Positions 38,324 through 47,379 of a stretch of DNA of 64,000 nt are shown in pieces. Numbering within the stretch: the first letter of the stretch is position 1; every line of letters starts with the position of its first letter. The position numbers and the translations under genes were made by a program. The stretch covers positions 62,001-126,000 of the forward strand of contig NZ_SWCM01000013.1 of NCBI RefSeq assembly GCF_005116645.1, read 5' to 3'. Under the pieces are notes generated by a model, which was not told the DNA's origin, did no database searches, and worked only from the letters and a program-made list of their open reading frames with translations. Origin of the DNA: Desulfopila sp. IMCC35006 (GTDB taxonomy: Bacteria; Desulfobacterota; Desulfobulbia; Desulfobulbales; Desulfocapsaceae).

Positions 38324-38476
38324 GTAAGCGTTCACCAGCACCGAATCTGTTCTGTCATTGGTCGGAAACGTACCACGAGTACAGTTTACTGACCTCTTTC
38401 GCGCATCTCCGGCACTGGTAAACGCTTACCGCTCGGAGATTGTACGAGATTTTCAGGTTTTCCGGTGAACGGTTAC
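38324..38476. repeat. Palindromic MITE/REPIN-like element, copy B
   Basis: A 153-bp element matching copy A at 29437-29590. The terminal inverted repeats are GTAAGCGTTCACC and the complement of GGTGAACGGTTAC (12 of 13 positions). The central GGTAAACGCTTACC block is a further inverted copy of the left end, so the left 110 bp can fold into one long hairpin. Its right end lies about 20 bp before the degP ribosome site, so it may carry or affect the degP promoter. Confidence 0.75.
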
Positions 38477-38511
38477 ATCTTTTCAGCGTCTTTAATTAAA
38501 GGAGAATGTGC

Positions 38512-39981
38512 ATGAACACAAAAAAATTGACCCTACCGCTTGTCAGGACACTTGCCATCCTGATGGTCTGCATGACACTCATAGCCACCAGGAGTTTCGC
38601 CCAGACCAACAGCAGCGATGATATCGCTATTCTTGACAAGTCATCCAAGGCCTTTGTCAACGTGGTGAAACAGGCGAAACCGGCAGTTGTAAATATCAAG
38701 GTAGAAAAAACGACAACGAGCAATTCCCAAGAAGGAATGGGGCCTGAAGATATGTTCAACAATCCCCTTTTTGAGCAGTTTTTCGGCCCCCAGTTCCGGC
38801 GTTACCAGCAACAGCCTCACGAATACAAGCAACAGGGGCAGGGCTCCGGGTTTATCATCAGTAAAGATGGTTTTATTTTGACCAACAACCATGTGGTCGA
38901 TGGCGCCGACAGCATCAAAGTAACCCTTTCCGATAACCGGGATTTCGACGCCAAGGTTATCGGCACCGACCCCCAGACCGATGTTGCGCTGATCAAGATC
39001 TCTGATCCGGAAAACCTGCCGGTTTTACCCCTCGGAGATTCATCGCAGCTCGAAGCCGGTGAGTGGGTCATTGCCATCGGCAACCCCTTTGGCCTGAGCC
39101 AGACGGTGACCGTCGGCGTGGTCAGTGCGACCGGCAGGTCCAGCATTGGCATCAGCGACTATGAGAACTTCATTCAGACAGATGCGGCCATCAATCCAGG
39201 CAATAGCGGCGGACCGTTAATCAATGGCCGGGGAGAGGTGGTCGGCATTAATACCGCTCTGTTCTCAAAAACCGGGGGCTATATGGGAATCGGCTTCGCC
39301 ATCCCGATAAATATGGTTAAAGCCGTTGAAGGACAGCTGCAGAAACAGGGGAAGGTCACCCGCGGCTGGCTTGGCGTAGCTATCCAGAATGTGACAAAAG
39401 AGCTGGCAGAATCGTTTGGCCTCAAACAGAGCGGCGGAATTCTGATCAGTGAGGTTCAAAATAATTCTCCGGCCAGTGCTGCCGGACTGCAGCAGGGAGA
39501 TGTCATCCTCCGTCTGGACGGGGTTGAACTCAAGGATGTTGCCGATCTGCGCAATCGGGTGGCCATGCTCCAGCCCCAGAGCAAGGCAATGCTTGACATC
39601 ATGCGCGACGGGAGAGAAAAGAAGATCCAGGTCTCTATCGGCGAACAGCCATCCGATTTCAGCAAAGGAGGAATTGGCGCCAATAACGTTGGTTCCCTTG
39701 ACCAGTATGGTCTCACGCTGCAGGAACTGACCCCTGAGCTGGCCAGGAAATTCGACTATGGTATTCACAGCGGCCTGATTATCAGCGATGTTGCGGCAGG
39801 CAGTGCGGCAGCAGCAGCAGGACTTAAACCAGGTCAACTTGTCGAAGAAGTCAACCGGCAACGAGTCAGCACCATGAAAGATCTCGGGGCTGTCTTGAAA
39901 AAATCGAAAGGAGACAACAAAGTTCTCCTGCGGGTCCGCGCCGGTGATTACTCAACCTATGTGGTGCTGTCGAGCAAATAG
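38512..39981 (+). CDS. degP: Do/DegP-family periplasmic serine protease
   Basis: A 489-residue HtrA protease. It has a signal peptide (about 1-29, ending RSFAQ), a trypsin-like domain with His in LTNNHVV, Asp in DPQTDVALI and Ser in NPGNSGGPL, and two PDZ domains (about 280-370 and 395-480, with RGWLGVAIQNV and AAAAGLKPGQLV). It degrades or refolds damaged envelope proteins. The ATG at 38512 is preferred to the one at 38506 because AAAGGAG is then at proper spacing. A convergent terminator follows. Confidence 0.95.
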   Translation: MNTKKLTLPLVRTLAILMVCMTLIATRSFAQTNSSDDIAILDKSSKAFVNVVKQAKPAVVNIKVEKTTTSNSQEGMGPEDMFNNPLFEQFFGPQFRRYQQQPHEYKQQGQGSGFIISKDGFILTNNHVVDGADSIKVTLSDNRDFDAKVIGTDPQTDVALIKISDPENLPVLPLGDSSQLEAGEWVIAIGNPFGLSQTVTVGVVSATGRSSIGISDYENFIQTDAAINPGNSGGPLINGRGEVVGINTALFSKTGGYMGIGFAIPINMVKAVEGQLQKQGKVTRGWLGVAIQNVTKELAESFGLKQSGGILISEVQNNSPASAAGLQQGDVILRLDGVELKDVADLRNRVAMLQPQSKAMLDIMRDGREKKIQVSIGEQPSDFSKGGIGANNVGSLDQYGLTLQELTPELARKFDYGIHSGLIISDVAAGSAAAAAGLKPGQLVEEVNRQRVSTMKDLGAVLKKSKGDNKVLLRVRAGDYSTYVVLSSK

Positions 39982-39996
39982 CACACAACCCTAAGA

Positions 39997-40042
39997 GCCG
40001 TTTCCTCCGTCGGAGTCCATCTCTTCAGACGGAGGAAACGGC
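39997..40042. terminator. Bidirectional terminator between degP and the cyclase gene
   Basis: GCCGTTTCCTCCGTC (39997-40011) pairs perfectly with 40028-40042 across a 16-nt loop. The right arm encodes the last residues of the convergent cyclase gene, whose stop is at 40025-40027. Confidence 0.65.
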
Positions 40043-41341
40043 CATATCTGAGGGATGCTGGAGGTTTTCGGCGATCTCCCGCTGCCGCGCCCTGGCAATC
40101 CGTTCGAATATCTCAATTATCACCGGAAGTTTTTTGAAGTCCTCGGTAGATATTCTTCGCAATACCACATCCGTCTTGGCAGTAACCGTGGCAGTACGTT
40201 TCTGCGCCTTGCCAAAATAGGCCATCTCCCCGAAGATAGCTCCAGCAGTCATGGTGGCGAGCAGCTCTCCCTCGCCATTAAAAGCGAGCGCTGTTCCGCT
40301 GTCCAGATAATAGATACCATCGGGAACACTGTCTATTTTGATTATCGTGGCGCCTTTTTTACACCACTCCAGTTTGAAATATCGTTCCCATTCGGTATCC
40401 ACAACCAGCGCGTGATAAAAAGCGGGGTTCATGGCCCGGAGCAATTCTTTTGACAGATGAAACAACCGCTCCCCGAGAGAATCCCGCTTTTTTTCCATCA
40501 GCTTCATGCCTTGCTGATCAAAATCGTCGGCCGGAAAAGGTGTTTCACGGATGTATTCGAGAATTCGCTCAGTGCCGGCATCTTCTCTGCCGGTCAATTC
40601 CCTGAAATACTTCTGGGTCAGCAGAAGCTCCTCTCTGACCCGTGGAAAATCAGGTTCAATCCCAAGCATTAAATTGCCGCTGAAGAACTCCATGGCATCA
40701 TTTTTCATCCGGATAAATTTCAACAAGCCTGCTTCATCCACATGGACCGGGCAGTTTTGAATGCCGGGCTTATAAAGGGTGAAAACATTCATTGGATGCT
40801 GAACACTGGTCAGGCTGATCTTGGCGATGGTGACCAGATACTTCTCAAAACCCTTCTGATGTCTGGCAACTTCCCGATCCATCAGTAAATCTGTGCCAAA
40901 ATGGCCGCACAGTTCCTCAAGACGATTGGCAACGGCAAAACTTGCCCCGAATTTAGCCATTCTGGTACCCAGCTGCGCCTCGGTTATCGGCCCAAGCAAG
41001 ATGCCCATCCGGGTCGGGGCTAAACTGCCGTCGGCAATGGCCTCGGCCATCCTGAGTGCCGTGGCCAGAGCCCGGCTGCAGATCCCGGCGCGGTCTTCGC
41101 CCGGTCGCTTGTCAAAAATAACCAGGCAGCCGTCCCCGGCAGAAGGCTCGATTTCAAAGGGAATACATTCTTCCCGATGAATTATATGGTGTATCCTGCC
41201 ATGGTAATCGATCAGAAAATCGCGAATTTCCTCCGGGGTCATCCCTGAAGATACTTGTGAATACCCGACCATATCGGTCATCAGAATAACGACTTCCCGT
41301 TCCGGGCTGTTCCTGGTCACCTTTTCCGTCACCTTACACAA
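40025..41341 (-). CDS. Class III nucleotide cyclase-like domain fused to a cyclic-nucleotide-binding domain
   Basis: A 438-residue soluble protein. Residues 15-195 resemble a class III adenylate/guanylate cyclase, with the two metal-binding Asp regions ILMTDMVGYS and SAGDGCLVIFD and an FGASFAVANRLEEL segment. Residues 300-420 form a cNMP-binding domain: IKIDSVPDGIYYLDSG, then GEMAYFGKAQKRTATVTA, the phosphate-binding cassette. One protein may thus make and sense a cyclic nucleotide. The start is unclear: TTG at 41341 (AAGGTA upstream), GTG at 41332 or ATG at 41281. Catalytic activity is not proven by sequence. Confidence 0.78.
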   Translation of the reverse strand: MCKVTEKVTRNSPEREVVILMTDMVGYSQVSSGMTPEEIRDFLIDYHGRIHHIIHREECIPFEIEPSAGDGCLVIFDKRPGEDRAGICSRALATALRMAEAIADGSLAPTRMGILLGPITEAQLGTRMAKFGASFAVANRLEELCGHFGTDLLMDREVARHQKGFEKYLVTIAKISLTSVQHPMNVFTLYKPGIQNCPVHVDEAGLLKFIRMKNDAMEFFSGNLMLGIEPDFPRVREELLLTQKYFRELTGREDAGTERILEYIRETPFPADDFDQQGMKLMEKKRDSLGERLFHLSKELLRAMNPAFYHALVVDTEWERYFKLEWCKKGATIIKIDSVPDGIYYLDSGTALAFNGEGELLATMTAGAIFGEMAYFGKAQKRTATVTAKTDVVLRRISTEDFKKLPVIIEIFERIARARQREIAENLQHPSDMAVSSV

Positions 41342-41392
41342 TACCTTGATAAATTTTGCCGCTCATTGGTACGGAGCAACGAGTTACCTTCC

Positions 41393-41515
41393 TCAATTTA
41401 TCCAGCCGATAAAGAAAATCGCGACAAGGACGACGACAAAAAACAAGGCAACTTTTACATTCACGGAGTTATCTTCCTGATGGTCATGGTGGCTGTGTTG
41501 ATGCGAATCAGTCAT
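41393..41515 (-). CDS. 40-residue His-rich single-pass membrane peptide
   Basis: A small frame starting at ATG 41515 after AAAGGAG with 7-nt spacing and ending in TGA. The N-terminal 20 residues begin MTDSHQHSHHDHQEDNS, rich in His and Asp, and could bind metal ions. Residues 21-38 form one hydrophobic helix (VALFFVVVLVAIFFIGW). It lies 61 bp after radA and 51 bp before the cyclase gene, all on the minus strand. I do not recognise a family; the ribosome site and clear topology support a real gene. Confidence 0.65.
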   Translation of the reverse strand: MTDSHQHSHHDHQEDNSVNVKVALFFVVVLVAIFFIGWIN

Positions 41516-41576
41516 GGTGCGGCTCCTTTAAAAGGTTACTTTTCGTGGGGTAATTACTGTGATATTATCAGCTTGT

Positions 41577-42941
41577 TTAGCCAAATACAACATCCATAAG
41601 CTCCTGGAGACTGGACACCCCAATTAATTCGATCGCCGGCTTCCAGGTTATTCGTTCCTTATTGCTCCTGGGGAGCACAAAACGATTAAAACCCAACCGT
41701 TGCGCCTCGCGAATCCGCACGTCCACATGGCCTATGGCACGAACTTCGCCGGCCAGACCAACTTCCCCGCAGACCACCGTGGTCGAGGGTATCGGTTTTT
41801 CCAACAGGCTGGAGGCCAGGGCACAGATAACACCCAGATCGAGAGCCGGTTCATCTATACGCATCCCCCCGGCGATATTGAGAAATATATCGTGGCCGTA
41901 CATATCCAGGCCAGCTTTTTTTTCCAACACCGCACAGAGCAGGGATAATCGTTGCTGATCGGCACCAATCGCCGTACGCCTGGCCGTTCCAAGGTTGGTG
42001 GGACTGACCAGGGCCTGCACTTCGACCAGAATCGGCCTCGTCCCTTCAACGCTTGGCAGCACGACGGAGCCGGGTTCATTTATGGGCCGCTCGGCCAGCA
42101 GAATCTCCGAGGGGTTGCTCACCTGCACCAGCCCTTCTTCCTTCATTTCGAATACCCCGATTTCGTTGGTGGACCCAAACCGGTTCTTCACCGTCCGCAG
42201 GATACGAAAAGCATGGCTCCGATCCCCTTCAAAATAGAGCACCGTATCGACCATATGTTCGAGCACTTTCGGCCCGGCTATTGCCCCGTCCTTGGTGACA
42301 TGGCCGACCAGGACTACCGGAATGTTTTCCTTTTTGGCCATACCGAGCAATCGGTATGCCGACTCGCGCACCTGGGTAACGGAACCAGGCGAAGAGGCAA
42401 CATCGGTACAGGTCAGGGTCTGAATGGAATCAACGGCCAGCAGGCTGGGTCGCATGGCACAGGTCATGGCGATGATGTGCTCGACCACGCTCTCGGTGGC
42501 CAGGAATTCATCCGGATGGATGGCGCCGAGACGCCTGGCCCGCATTTTTATCTGCCGGGCAGATTCCTCACCCGACACATACAGAACCTTCCGGCCATCT
42601 TCGGCAATCGAGGCAAGTAGATGGAGCAGAAGGGTCGACTTACCAATCCCCGGCTCGCCGCCGATCAAAACAACCGAGCCCGGCACAATTCCCCCGCCCA
42701 GAACCCGGTCCAGCTCTTCCATGCGGGTGCTGATTCTATCTTCGTCTCCCTCGGGAGCGAGGTAGAGCGGTTGCGGTTGCGAAACAGTGGTTCCGCCAGG
42801 GGTCTGAACGTGAAGGATTTCTTCAACGAGACTTTCCCACTCACCACAATCCGGGCAGCGCCCCAGCCATTTACCGCTCTGATGGCCGCACTCGCGACAG
42901 ACGAAAACCGGTCGAGGCGGTTTTTTACTTTTTACATTCAT
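41577..42941 (-). CDS. radA: DNA repair protein RadA
   Basis: A 454-residue protein. It begins with a C4 zinc finger (CRECG...CPDCGEW, about residues 13-33), then a RecA-like ATPase with Walker A GEPGIGKST and the RadA signature KNRFGSTNEIGVFEM, and ends with a Lon-protease-like domain lacking the catalytic Ser-Lys pair. RadA extends heteroduplex during recombination. The ATG at 42941 gives the usual start; the frame is open 38 codons upstream but with no family match. Confidence 0.95.
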   Translation of the reverse strand: MNVKSKKPPRPVFVCRECGHQSGKWLGRCPDCGEWESLVEEILHVQTPGGTTVSQPQPLYLAPEGDEDRISTRMEELDRVLGGGIVPGSVVLIGGEPGIGKSTLLLHLLASIAEDGRKVLYVSGEESARQIKMRARRLGAIHPDEFLATESVVEHIIAMTCAMRPSLLAVDSIQTLTCTDVASSPGSVTQVRESAYRLLGMAKKENIPVVLVGHVTKDGAIAGPKVLEHMVDTVLYFEGDRSHAFRILRTVKNRFGSTNEIGVFEMKEEGLVQVSNPSEILLAERPINEPGSVVLPSVEGTRPILVEVQALVSPTNLGTARRTAIGADQQRLSLLCAVLEKKAGLDMYGHDIFLNIAGGMRIDEPALDLGVICALASSLLEKPIPSTTVVCGEVGLAGEVRAIGHVDVRIREAQRLGFNRFVLPRSNKERITWKPAIELIGVSSLQELMDVVFG

Positions 42942-43247
42942 AACGCGAAAAATTGAAATTTGGTAAATAGGTATAATTCCATATGGATAAGGAGATACGC
43001 AGCCTTTAAATAGGTCAGAAACTCCGGCTTCGAAAAACTTCAACTTTTCTGACAACGAAGCACGGGGAGAGTTTTTACAACGCCATCGGACTTTACAGCC
43101 AGTAAAAAGGAGCTATACTTTTAGGCGGTCGGCAGACACTTGGGCGACATGACATGTTGTCGCACAGAAATGTTTTTGCCTTTTCCCCTTGCTTGCGGCT
43201 CAATACCGGCTGCAGTTTCAACCCTACTCGTTATACCAGCTTATATC

Positions 43248-44039
43248 ATGCAAAAGCAACTCCATGTTCCAGAAGCCCCCACTCCTGAATGGATCCCCTT
43301 ATCTCATTCCCTCTCGCTCATATTCCGCCGGAAAAGGCTGTTTGGCTGGAGCTTTCTTCTTTTTCTGCTAACCATCACGCTCACCTGGGTCGGCTATCTG
43401 GTGACCGTCGACTTCATCGATCAGCTCACCGGAAACTTTACCGCAACCGCTCCGGCAACCGGGAGCATCCTGGGCTGGATCAAATATAGCGGGTGGCTGG
43501 TGAGCAGCTGGTTGTTTCTCATCGTCTCCAGAATAGTCGCCTTCTACCTCGCTTTTCTTTTCGCTTACACCCTGTCAACTCCCGGCTATGCGTTTCTCAG
43601 CGCTGCGGCTGAAAAAATGTATGCCGGCATCCATTTCGACGCCGAAGCGAATTTTTCCATTACCGGCTTTTTCCGAGACCTCTTTGAGGGACTGAAAATT
43701 GCCTCGTTCGGAATAGTAGTGACCATTGCGGCACTCTTTGTTAATTTTATCCCCGGGATAGGCCAGGCGCTCGTTTTTCTCTTTTACACCTACTATTCAG
43801 CTTTGCTGTTTGTCGATTATCCCGCCTCGCGACGCCGCTGGTCCCTTGGCCAAAAACTGCGCTGGCTGCGCACGCATAGCAGTCCCGCCTTTCGGCTGGG
43901 GGTTCTCCCCGCCCTTATCAGCATGATTCCTTTCGTCAATATTTTTGCCATCGCACTGCTGTTTCCGTTACTGACCGTCCACACCACCTTGAATTTTTCG
44001 GCTATCGAACTTGCCGGAAAACCTTCCACCACTTCTTAA
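43248..44039 (+). CDS. EI24/CysZ-like membrane protein
   Basis: A 263-residue protein with about four to five membrane segments. LSLIFRRKRLFGWSFLLFLL opens the EI24 domain, and SRIVAFYLAFLFAYTLSTPGYAFLSAAAEKM and NFIPGIGQALVFLFYTYYSALLFVDYP are typical of the family. CysZ members move sulfate, but other EI24 proteins are uncharacterised, and no cysteine gene is nearby, so sulfate transport is only possible. The start is uncertain because no clear ribosome site precedes 43248. The CYTH gene follows by 13 bp. Confidence 0.75.
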   Translation: MQKQLHVPEAPTPEWIPLSHSLSLIFRRKRLFGWSFLLFLLTITLTWVGYLVTVDFIDQLTGNFTATAPATGSILGWIKYSGWLVSSWLFLIVSRIVAFYLAFLFAYTLSTPGYAFLSAAAEKMYAGIHFDAEANFSITGFFRDLFEGLKIASFGIVVTIAALFVNFIPGIGQALVFLFYTYYSALLFVDYPASRRRWSLGQKLRWLRTHSSPAFRLGVLPALISMIPFVNIFAIALLFPLLTVHTTLNFSAIELAGKPSTTS

Positions 44040-44052
44040 CTTGGAGCTGTCC

Positions 44053-44526
44053 ATGGGGAAAGAAATTGAGAAAAAATTCCTGATTACAGGCGACGACTGG
44101 CGCCATCTTGGCACAGGCAGGCTCTATTGCCAGGGGTACCTGAACTCGGAAAAAGGCAGAACCGTCCGGGTACGAATTATCGATGACCGCGGTATTCTGA
44201 CCATCAAAGGGCCCAATGTCGGAGCGACACGGCTCGAGTATGAATACGATATTCCGGTCGAGGATGCCAGGGAGATGCTCCATGAACTCTGCCAGAAACC
44301 GCTTATCGAAAAAACCAGATACGAAATTCCTTTTGCTGGATTTACCTGGGAAGTCGATGAATTTAAAGGAGAAAATGAAGGCCTTCTCTTTGCTGAAATT
44401 GAACTTGAATACGAAGGGCAACACTTTGACAAACCTTCCTGGATAGGCAGGGAAGTCACCGACGACAGCAGATATTACAATGCCAATCTGGTCACGAACC
44501 CGTTTTCAAATTGGTCCGCTGAGTGA
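44053..44526 (+). CDS. CYTH-domain protein (triphosphatase-like)
   Basis: A 157-residue protein starting MGKEIEKKFLI, the EIEKKF signature of CYTH proteins. Further charged tunnel residues are seen in TVRVRIIDDRGILTIKG, IEKTRYEIPFAG, WEVDEFKGENEGLLFAEIELE and the closing SRYYNANL. Members hydrolyse triphosphate or thiamine triphosphate, or act as class IV adenylate cyclases. Small bacterial members like this one are most often inorganic triphosphatases. GGAG precedes the ATG at 44053. It is likely co-transcribed with the EI24 gene. Confidence 0.87.
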   Translation: MGKEIEKKFLITGDDWRHLGTGRLYCQGYLNSEKGRTVRVRIIDDRGILTIKGPNVGATRLEYEYDIPVEDAREMLHELCQKPLIEKTRYEIPFAGFTWEVDEFKGENEGLLFAEIELEYEGQHFDKPSWIGREVTDDSRYYNANLVTNPFSNWSAE

Positions 44527-44571
44527 GCGGAAGGTGCCAGAAAATACATAAACAATGCAGTCGATGCCAAA

Positions 44572-44602
44572 ATAGTATACAATGTCGCTCACTTTATACT
44601 AT
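44572..44602. promoter_or_regulatory. Inverted repeat upstream of dppA, possible operator
   Basis: ATAGTATA (44572-44579) and TATACTAT (44595-44602) are separated by 15 bp and lie about 90 bp before dppA. TATACT within it could also serve as a -10 element. This is a visual find without further support. Confidence 0.25.
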
Positions 44603-44691
44603 CTATCCTGCATTAAAGCTGGTTGTGGACAAGGCAAGCGCAGACCATGAGAACCGGTCTGTTATCATAAAAATAAGAGGAGATCAAAAAG

Positions 44692-46293
44692 ATGAGAAAA
44701 ACAAAAAATCTGATTGCTGCTTTCTGTGGGGCGACCTTGTTGCTGGCATCGATGCACGCCGGTGCCGCACCGAAAACTCTGGTGTTCTGTTCCGAGGGAA
44801 GCCCGGAGGGTTTTAACCCCGCTTTCTATACCGCAGGAACCACTTTCGATGCCTCTTCCCGGCAGATCTTCGACAAGCTCTCGATGTTCAAGAGAGGCAC
44901 CACTGAGATCGAACCAGGTCTTGCGACAAAATGGGATATTTCAGCCGACGGCAAGGAATACACCTTTCATCTCCGCAAAGGCGTAAAATTTCATACAACC
45001 AAAAACTTTACCCCCACCCGCGACTTTAACGCCGATGACGTCGTTTTCACGTTCATGCGTCAGTTCGATAAAAACCATCCCTACCATAAAGTCGGCAACG
45101 CTTCCTATGAATATTTCAACAGCATGTCCATGCCGGAATTGTTGAAAGACATTGTCAAGGTCGACGACTATACCGTCAAGTTCATCCTCAATCGTCCTGA
45201 AGCCCCGTTTATCGCCAATCTCGCCATGGATTTTGCATCGATTTTCTCGGCAGAATACGCCGACAAAATGATGAAAGCCGGCACCCCGGACGTGATCGAC
45301 TTTGAACCGGTCGGCACCGGTCCTTTCCAGCTGGTTGCGTATCAAAAAGACGCGGTTATCCGGTATAAGGCCAATCCAGACTACTGGGCTGGCAAGGCCC
45401 CCATCGATAATCTGGTTTTTGCCATCACTCCCGATGCGTCGGTTCGCTATCAGAAACTGAAAGCTAATGAGTGCCAGGTAATGCCCTATCCCAATCCGGC
45501 TGACCTGGATGCAATGAAAAAGGATGCCGATATCAACCTGTTGGAAAAAGAAGGTCTGAATGTCGGCTATCTCGCCTATAACGCCAAGATGGCCCCCTTT
45601 GATAACCCCAAGGTCCGGAAGGCGCTGAATATGGCCATCAACAAACCGGCCATCCTCAACGCAGTCTTTCAGGGCGCCGGTAAAGTAGCAAAAAATCCGA
45701 TCCCGCCAACCATCTGGTCCTATAACGATGCTGTTGTTGACGATCCCTATGATCCTGCCGCCTCGAAAAAAATTCTTGCCGCAGAAGGTGTTAAAAACCT
45801 GAAAATGAAAATATGGGCAATGCCGGTGCAGCGACCCTACAATCCCAATGCCCGTCGTATGGCGGAGATGCTTCAGGCTGATTTTGCCAAGGTTGGCGTA
45901 GAAGTAGAAATCGTTTCCTACGAATGGGCCGAATACCTTAAACGTTCAAAGGACGAAAAGCGTGATGGCGCCGTTCTCCTTGGCTGGACCGGCGACAATG
46001 GTGACCCGGACAACTTCCTGGCCGTACTGCTCGGCTGCGATGGTGTGGGCGGAGCAAACCGTGCGCAATGGTGTTATAAACCGTTCGAAGAGCTGATCCA
46101 GAAGGCCAAAATTGTCGCAGACATTGGCGAACGCACCAAGCTGTATAAACAAGCTCAGGTACTCTTCAAAGAACAGGCCCCATGGGCAACCATTGCTCAT
46201 TCCGTGGTATTCCAGCCGGTGAGAAAGGAAGTTGTCGATTTCCGCATCGATCCTTTCGGCGGCAATGTTTTCTATGGTGTTGATATCAAATAG
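44692..46293 (+). CDS. dppA: Dipeptide ABC transporter substrate-binding protein DppA
   Basis: A 533-residue SBP_bac_5 protein with a Sec signal peptide (about 1-26, ending HAGAA). Family motifs: FCSEGSPEGFNPAFYTAG, FHLRKGVKFH, DADDVVFTF-like NADDVVFTFMRQFD, PVGTGPFQLVAY, and the C-terminal GWTGDNGDPDNF typical of DppA. It binds di- or oligopeptides in the periplasm and delivers them to DppBC. GAGGAGATC precedes the ATG. A hairpin terminator separates it from dppB, which would leave dppA mRNA in excess. Confidence 0.92.
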   Translation: MRKTKNLIAAFCGATLLLASMHAGAAPKTLVFCSEGSPEGFNPAFYTAGTTFDASSRQIFDKLSMFKRGTTEIEPGLATKWDISADGKEYTFHLRKGVKFHTTKNFTPTRDFNADDVVFTFMRQFDKNHPYHKVGNASYEYFNSMSMPELLKDIVKVDDYTVKFILNRPEAPFIANLAMDFASIFSAEYADKMMKAGTPDVIDFEPVGTGPFQLVAYQKDAVIRYKANPDYWAGKAPIDNLVFAITPDASVRYQKLKANECQVMPYPNPADLDAMKKDADINLLEKEGLNVGYLAYNAKMAPFDNPKVRKALNMAINKPAILNAVFQGAGKVAKNPIPPTIWSYNDAVVDDPYDPAASKKILAAEGVKNLKMKIWAMPVQRPYNPNARRMAEMLQADFAKVGVEVEIVSYEWAEYLKRSKDEKRDGAVLLGWTGDNGDPDNFLAVLLGCDGVGGANRAQWCYKPFEELIQKAKIVADIGERTKLYKQAQVLFKEQAPWATIAHSVVFQPVRKEVVDFRIDPFGGNVFYGVDIK

Positions 46294-46304
46294 ACGGTCC
46301 CCGC

Positions 46305-46335
46305 AGGCTGGGCAGCCTAAGCTGCCCAGCCTTTT
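46305..46335 (+). terminator. Intrinsic terminator or attenuator between dppA and dppB
   Basis: AGGCTGGGCAGC (46305-46316) pairs perfectly with GCTGCCCAGCCT (46321-46332) around CTAA, followed by a short T run. Partial read-through would reduce permease relative to binding protein. Confidence 0.7.
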
Positions 46336-46366
46336 CCATGCCGAAATTTCTACAGGGAACTGATAC

Positions 46367-47377
46367 ATGTTTCTTTATTTCATAAGAAAACTGGGTGTTA
46401 TTCTCCCAACTTTCTTTGGCGTTACCCTGGTGGCTTTTGTCTTTATCCGCACCCTCCCCGGCGACCCTGTGCTGCTCATGGCTGGTGAGCGGGGGATGAG
46501 CGATGAACGACATGCCGCCCTGATGGCTGAGTTCGGCTTCGATAAACCAATCATCGTCCAGTACGGTTTATATCTCAAACAACTGGCCCATGGTGATTTT
46601 GGCCATTCCATCACCACCAGAAAACCGGTGCTCGAGGAATTCCTGACCCTGTTTCCGGCGACGGCCGAGCTCTCGCTCTGTGCCATGATCATCGCGGTCT
46701 TCTTTGGCTTGCCGGCCGGGATGATTGCCGCCACCCGCAGGGGTTCCGTCTTTGACCACACGGTGATGACCGGAGCCCTGACCGGATATTCCATGCCCAT
46801 CTTCTGGTGGGGGCTGCTGCTGATCATCTTTTTCTCAGGCATTCTTGGCTGGACCCCTGTCTCCGGACGTATTTCCCTGCTCTATTATTTCGAACCGGTT
46901 ACCGGTTTTATGCTGATCGACAGCCTGCTTTCCGGACAGGAGGGAGCGTTTAGTTCAGCGGTCTCCCATCTCATTCTCCCGGCCATTGTCCTTGGCACCA
47001 TTCCACTGGCGGTTATTGCCCGACAGACCCGTTCCGCCATGCTTGAGGTGCTGAGTGAAGATTACGTGCGCACTGCCCGGGCCAAAGGCCTCGGCCCGCA
47101 ACGGGTCATTGGCCTGCATGCCCTGCGCAATGCGATGATTCCGGTTATAACCGTCATCGGGTTGCAGATCGGCGTGCTCTTTGCCGGGGCGATCCTGACC
47201 GAAACCATCTTTTCCTGGCCGGGTATCGGCAAATGGATGGTCGATTCAATTTTCAGACGCGACTATTCCTCGGTGCAGGGCGGCCTGCTGCTTATCGCGG
47301 CGATAGTCATGTTCGTCAATCTGGCGGTTGACCTGCTTTACGGCCTGATCAACCCGCAAATACGTCATACGGATTAA
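46367..47377 (+). CDS. dppB: Dipeptide ABC transporter permease DppB
   Basis: A 336-residue inner-membrane permease with six membrane segments. RTLPGDPVLLMAGERG near the N-terminus is typical of DppB/OppB, and the EAA loop for ATPase contact is seen as DYVRTARAKGLGPQRVIGLHALRNAMIPV near residue 230, ending with ILTETIFSWPGIG. It pairs with DppC to form the channel. AGGGAACT precedes the start. Confidence 0.93.
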   Translation: MFLYFIRKLGVILPTFFGVTLVAFVFIRTLPGDPVLLMAGERGMSDERHAALMAEFGFDKPIIVQYGLYLKQLAHGDFGHSITTRKPVLEEFLTLFPATAELSLCAMIIAVFFGLPAGMIAATRRGSVFDHTVMTGALTGYSMPIFWWGLLLIIFFSGILGWTPVSGRISLLYYFEPVTGFMLIDSLLSGQEGAFSSAVSHLILPAIVLGTIPLAVIARQTRSAMLEVLSEDYVRTARAKGLGPQRVIGLHALRNAMIPVITVIGLQIGVLFAGAILTETIFSWPGIGKWMVDSIFRRDYSSVQGGLLLIAAIVMFVNLAVDLLYGLINPQIRHTD

Positions 47378-47379
47378 AC

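Noticed and set aside
41366-41599. 77-codon plus-strand frame between the cyclase and radA
   Set aside because: It is antisense to the better supported 40-residue minus-strand gene and lacks a ribosome site.
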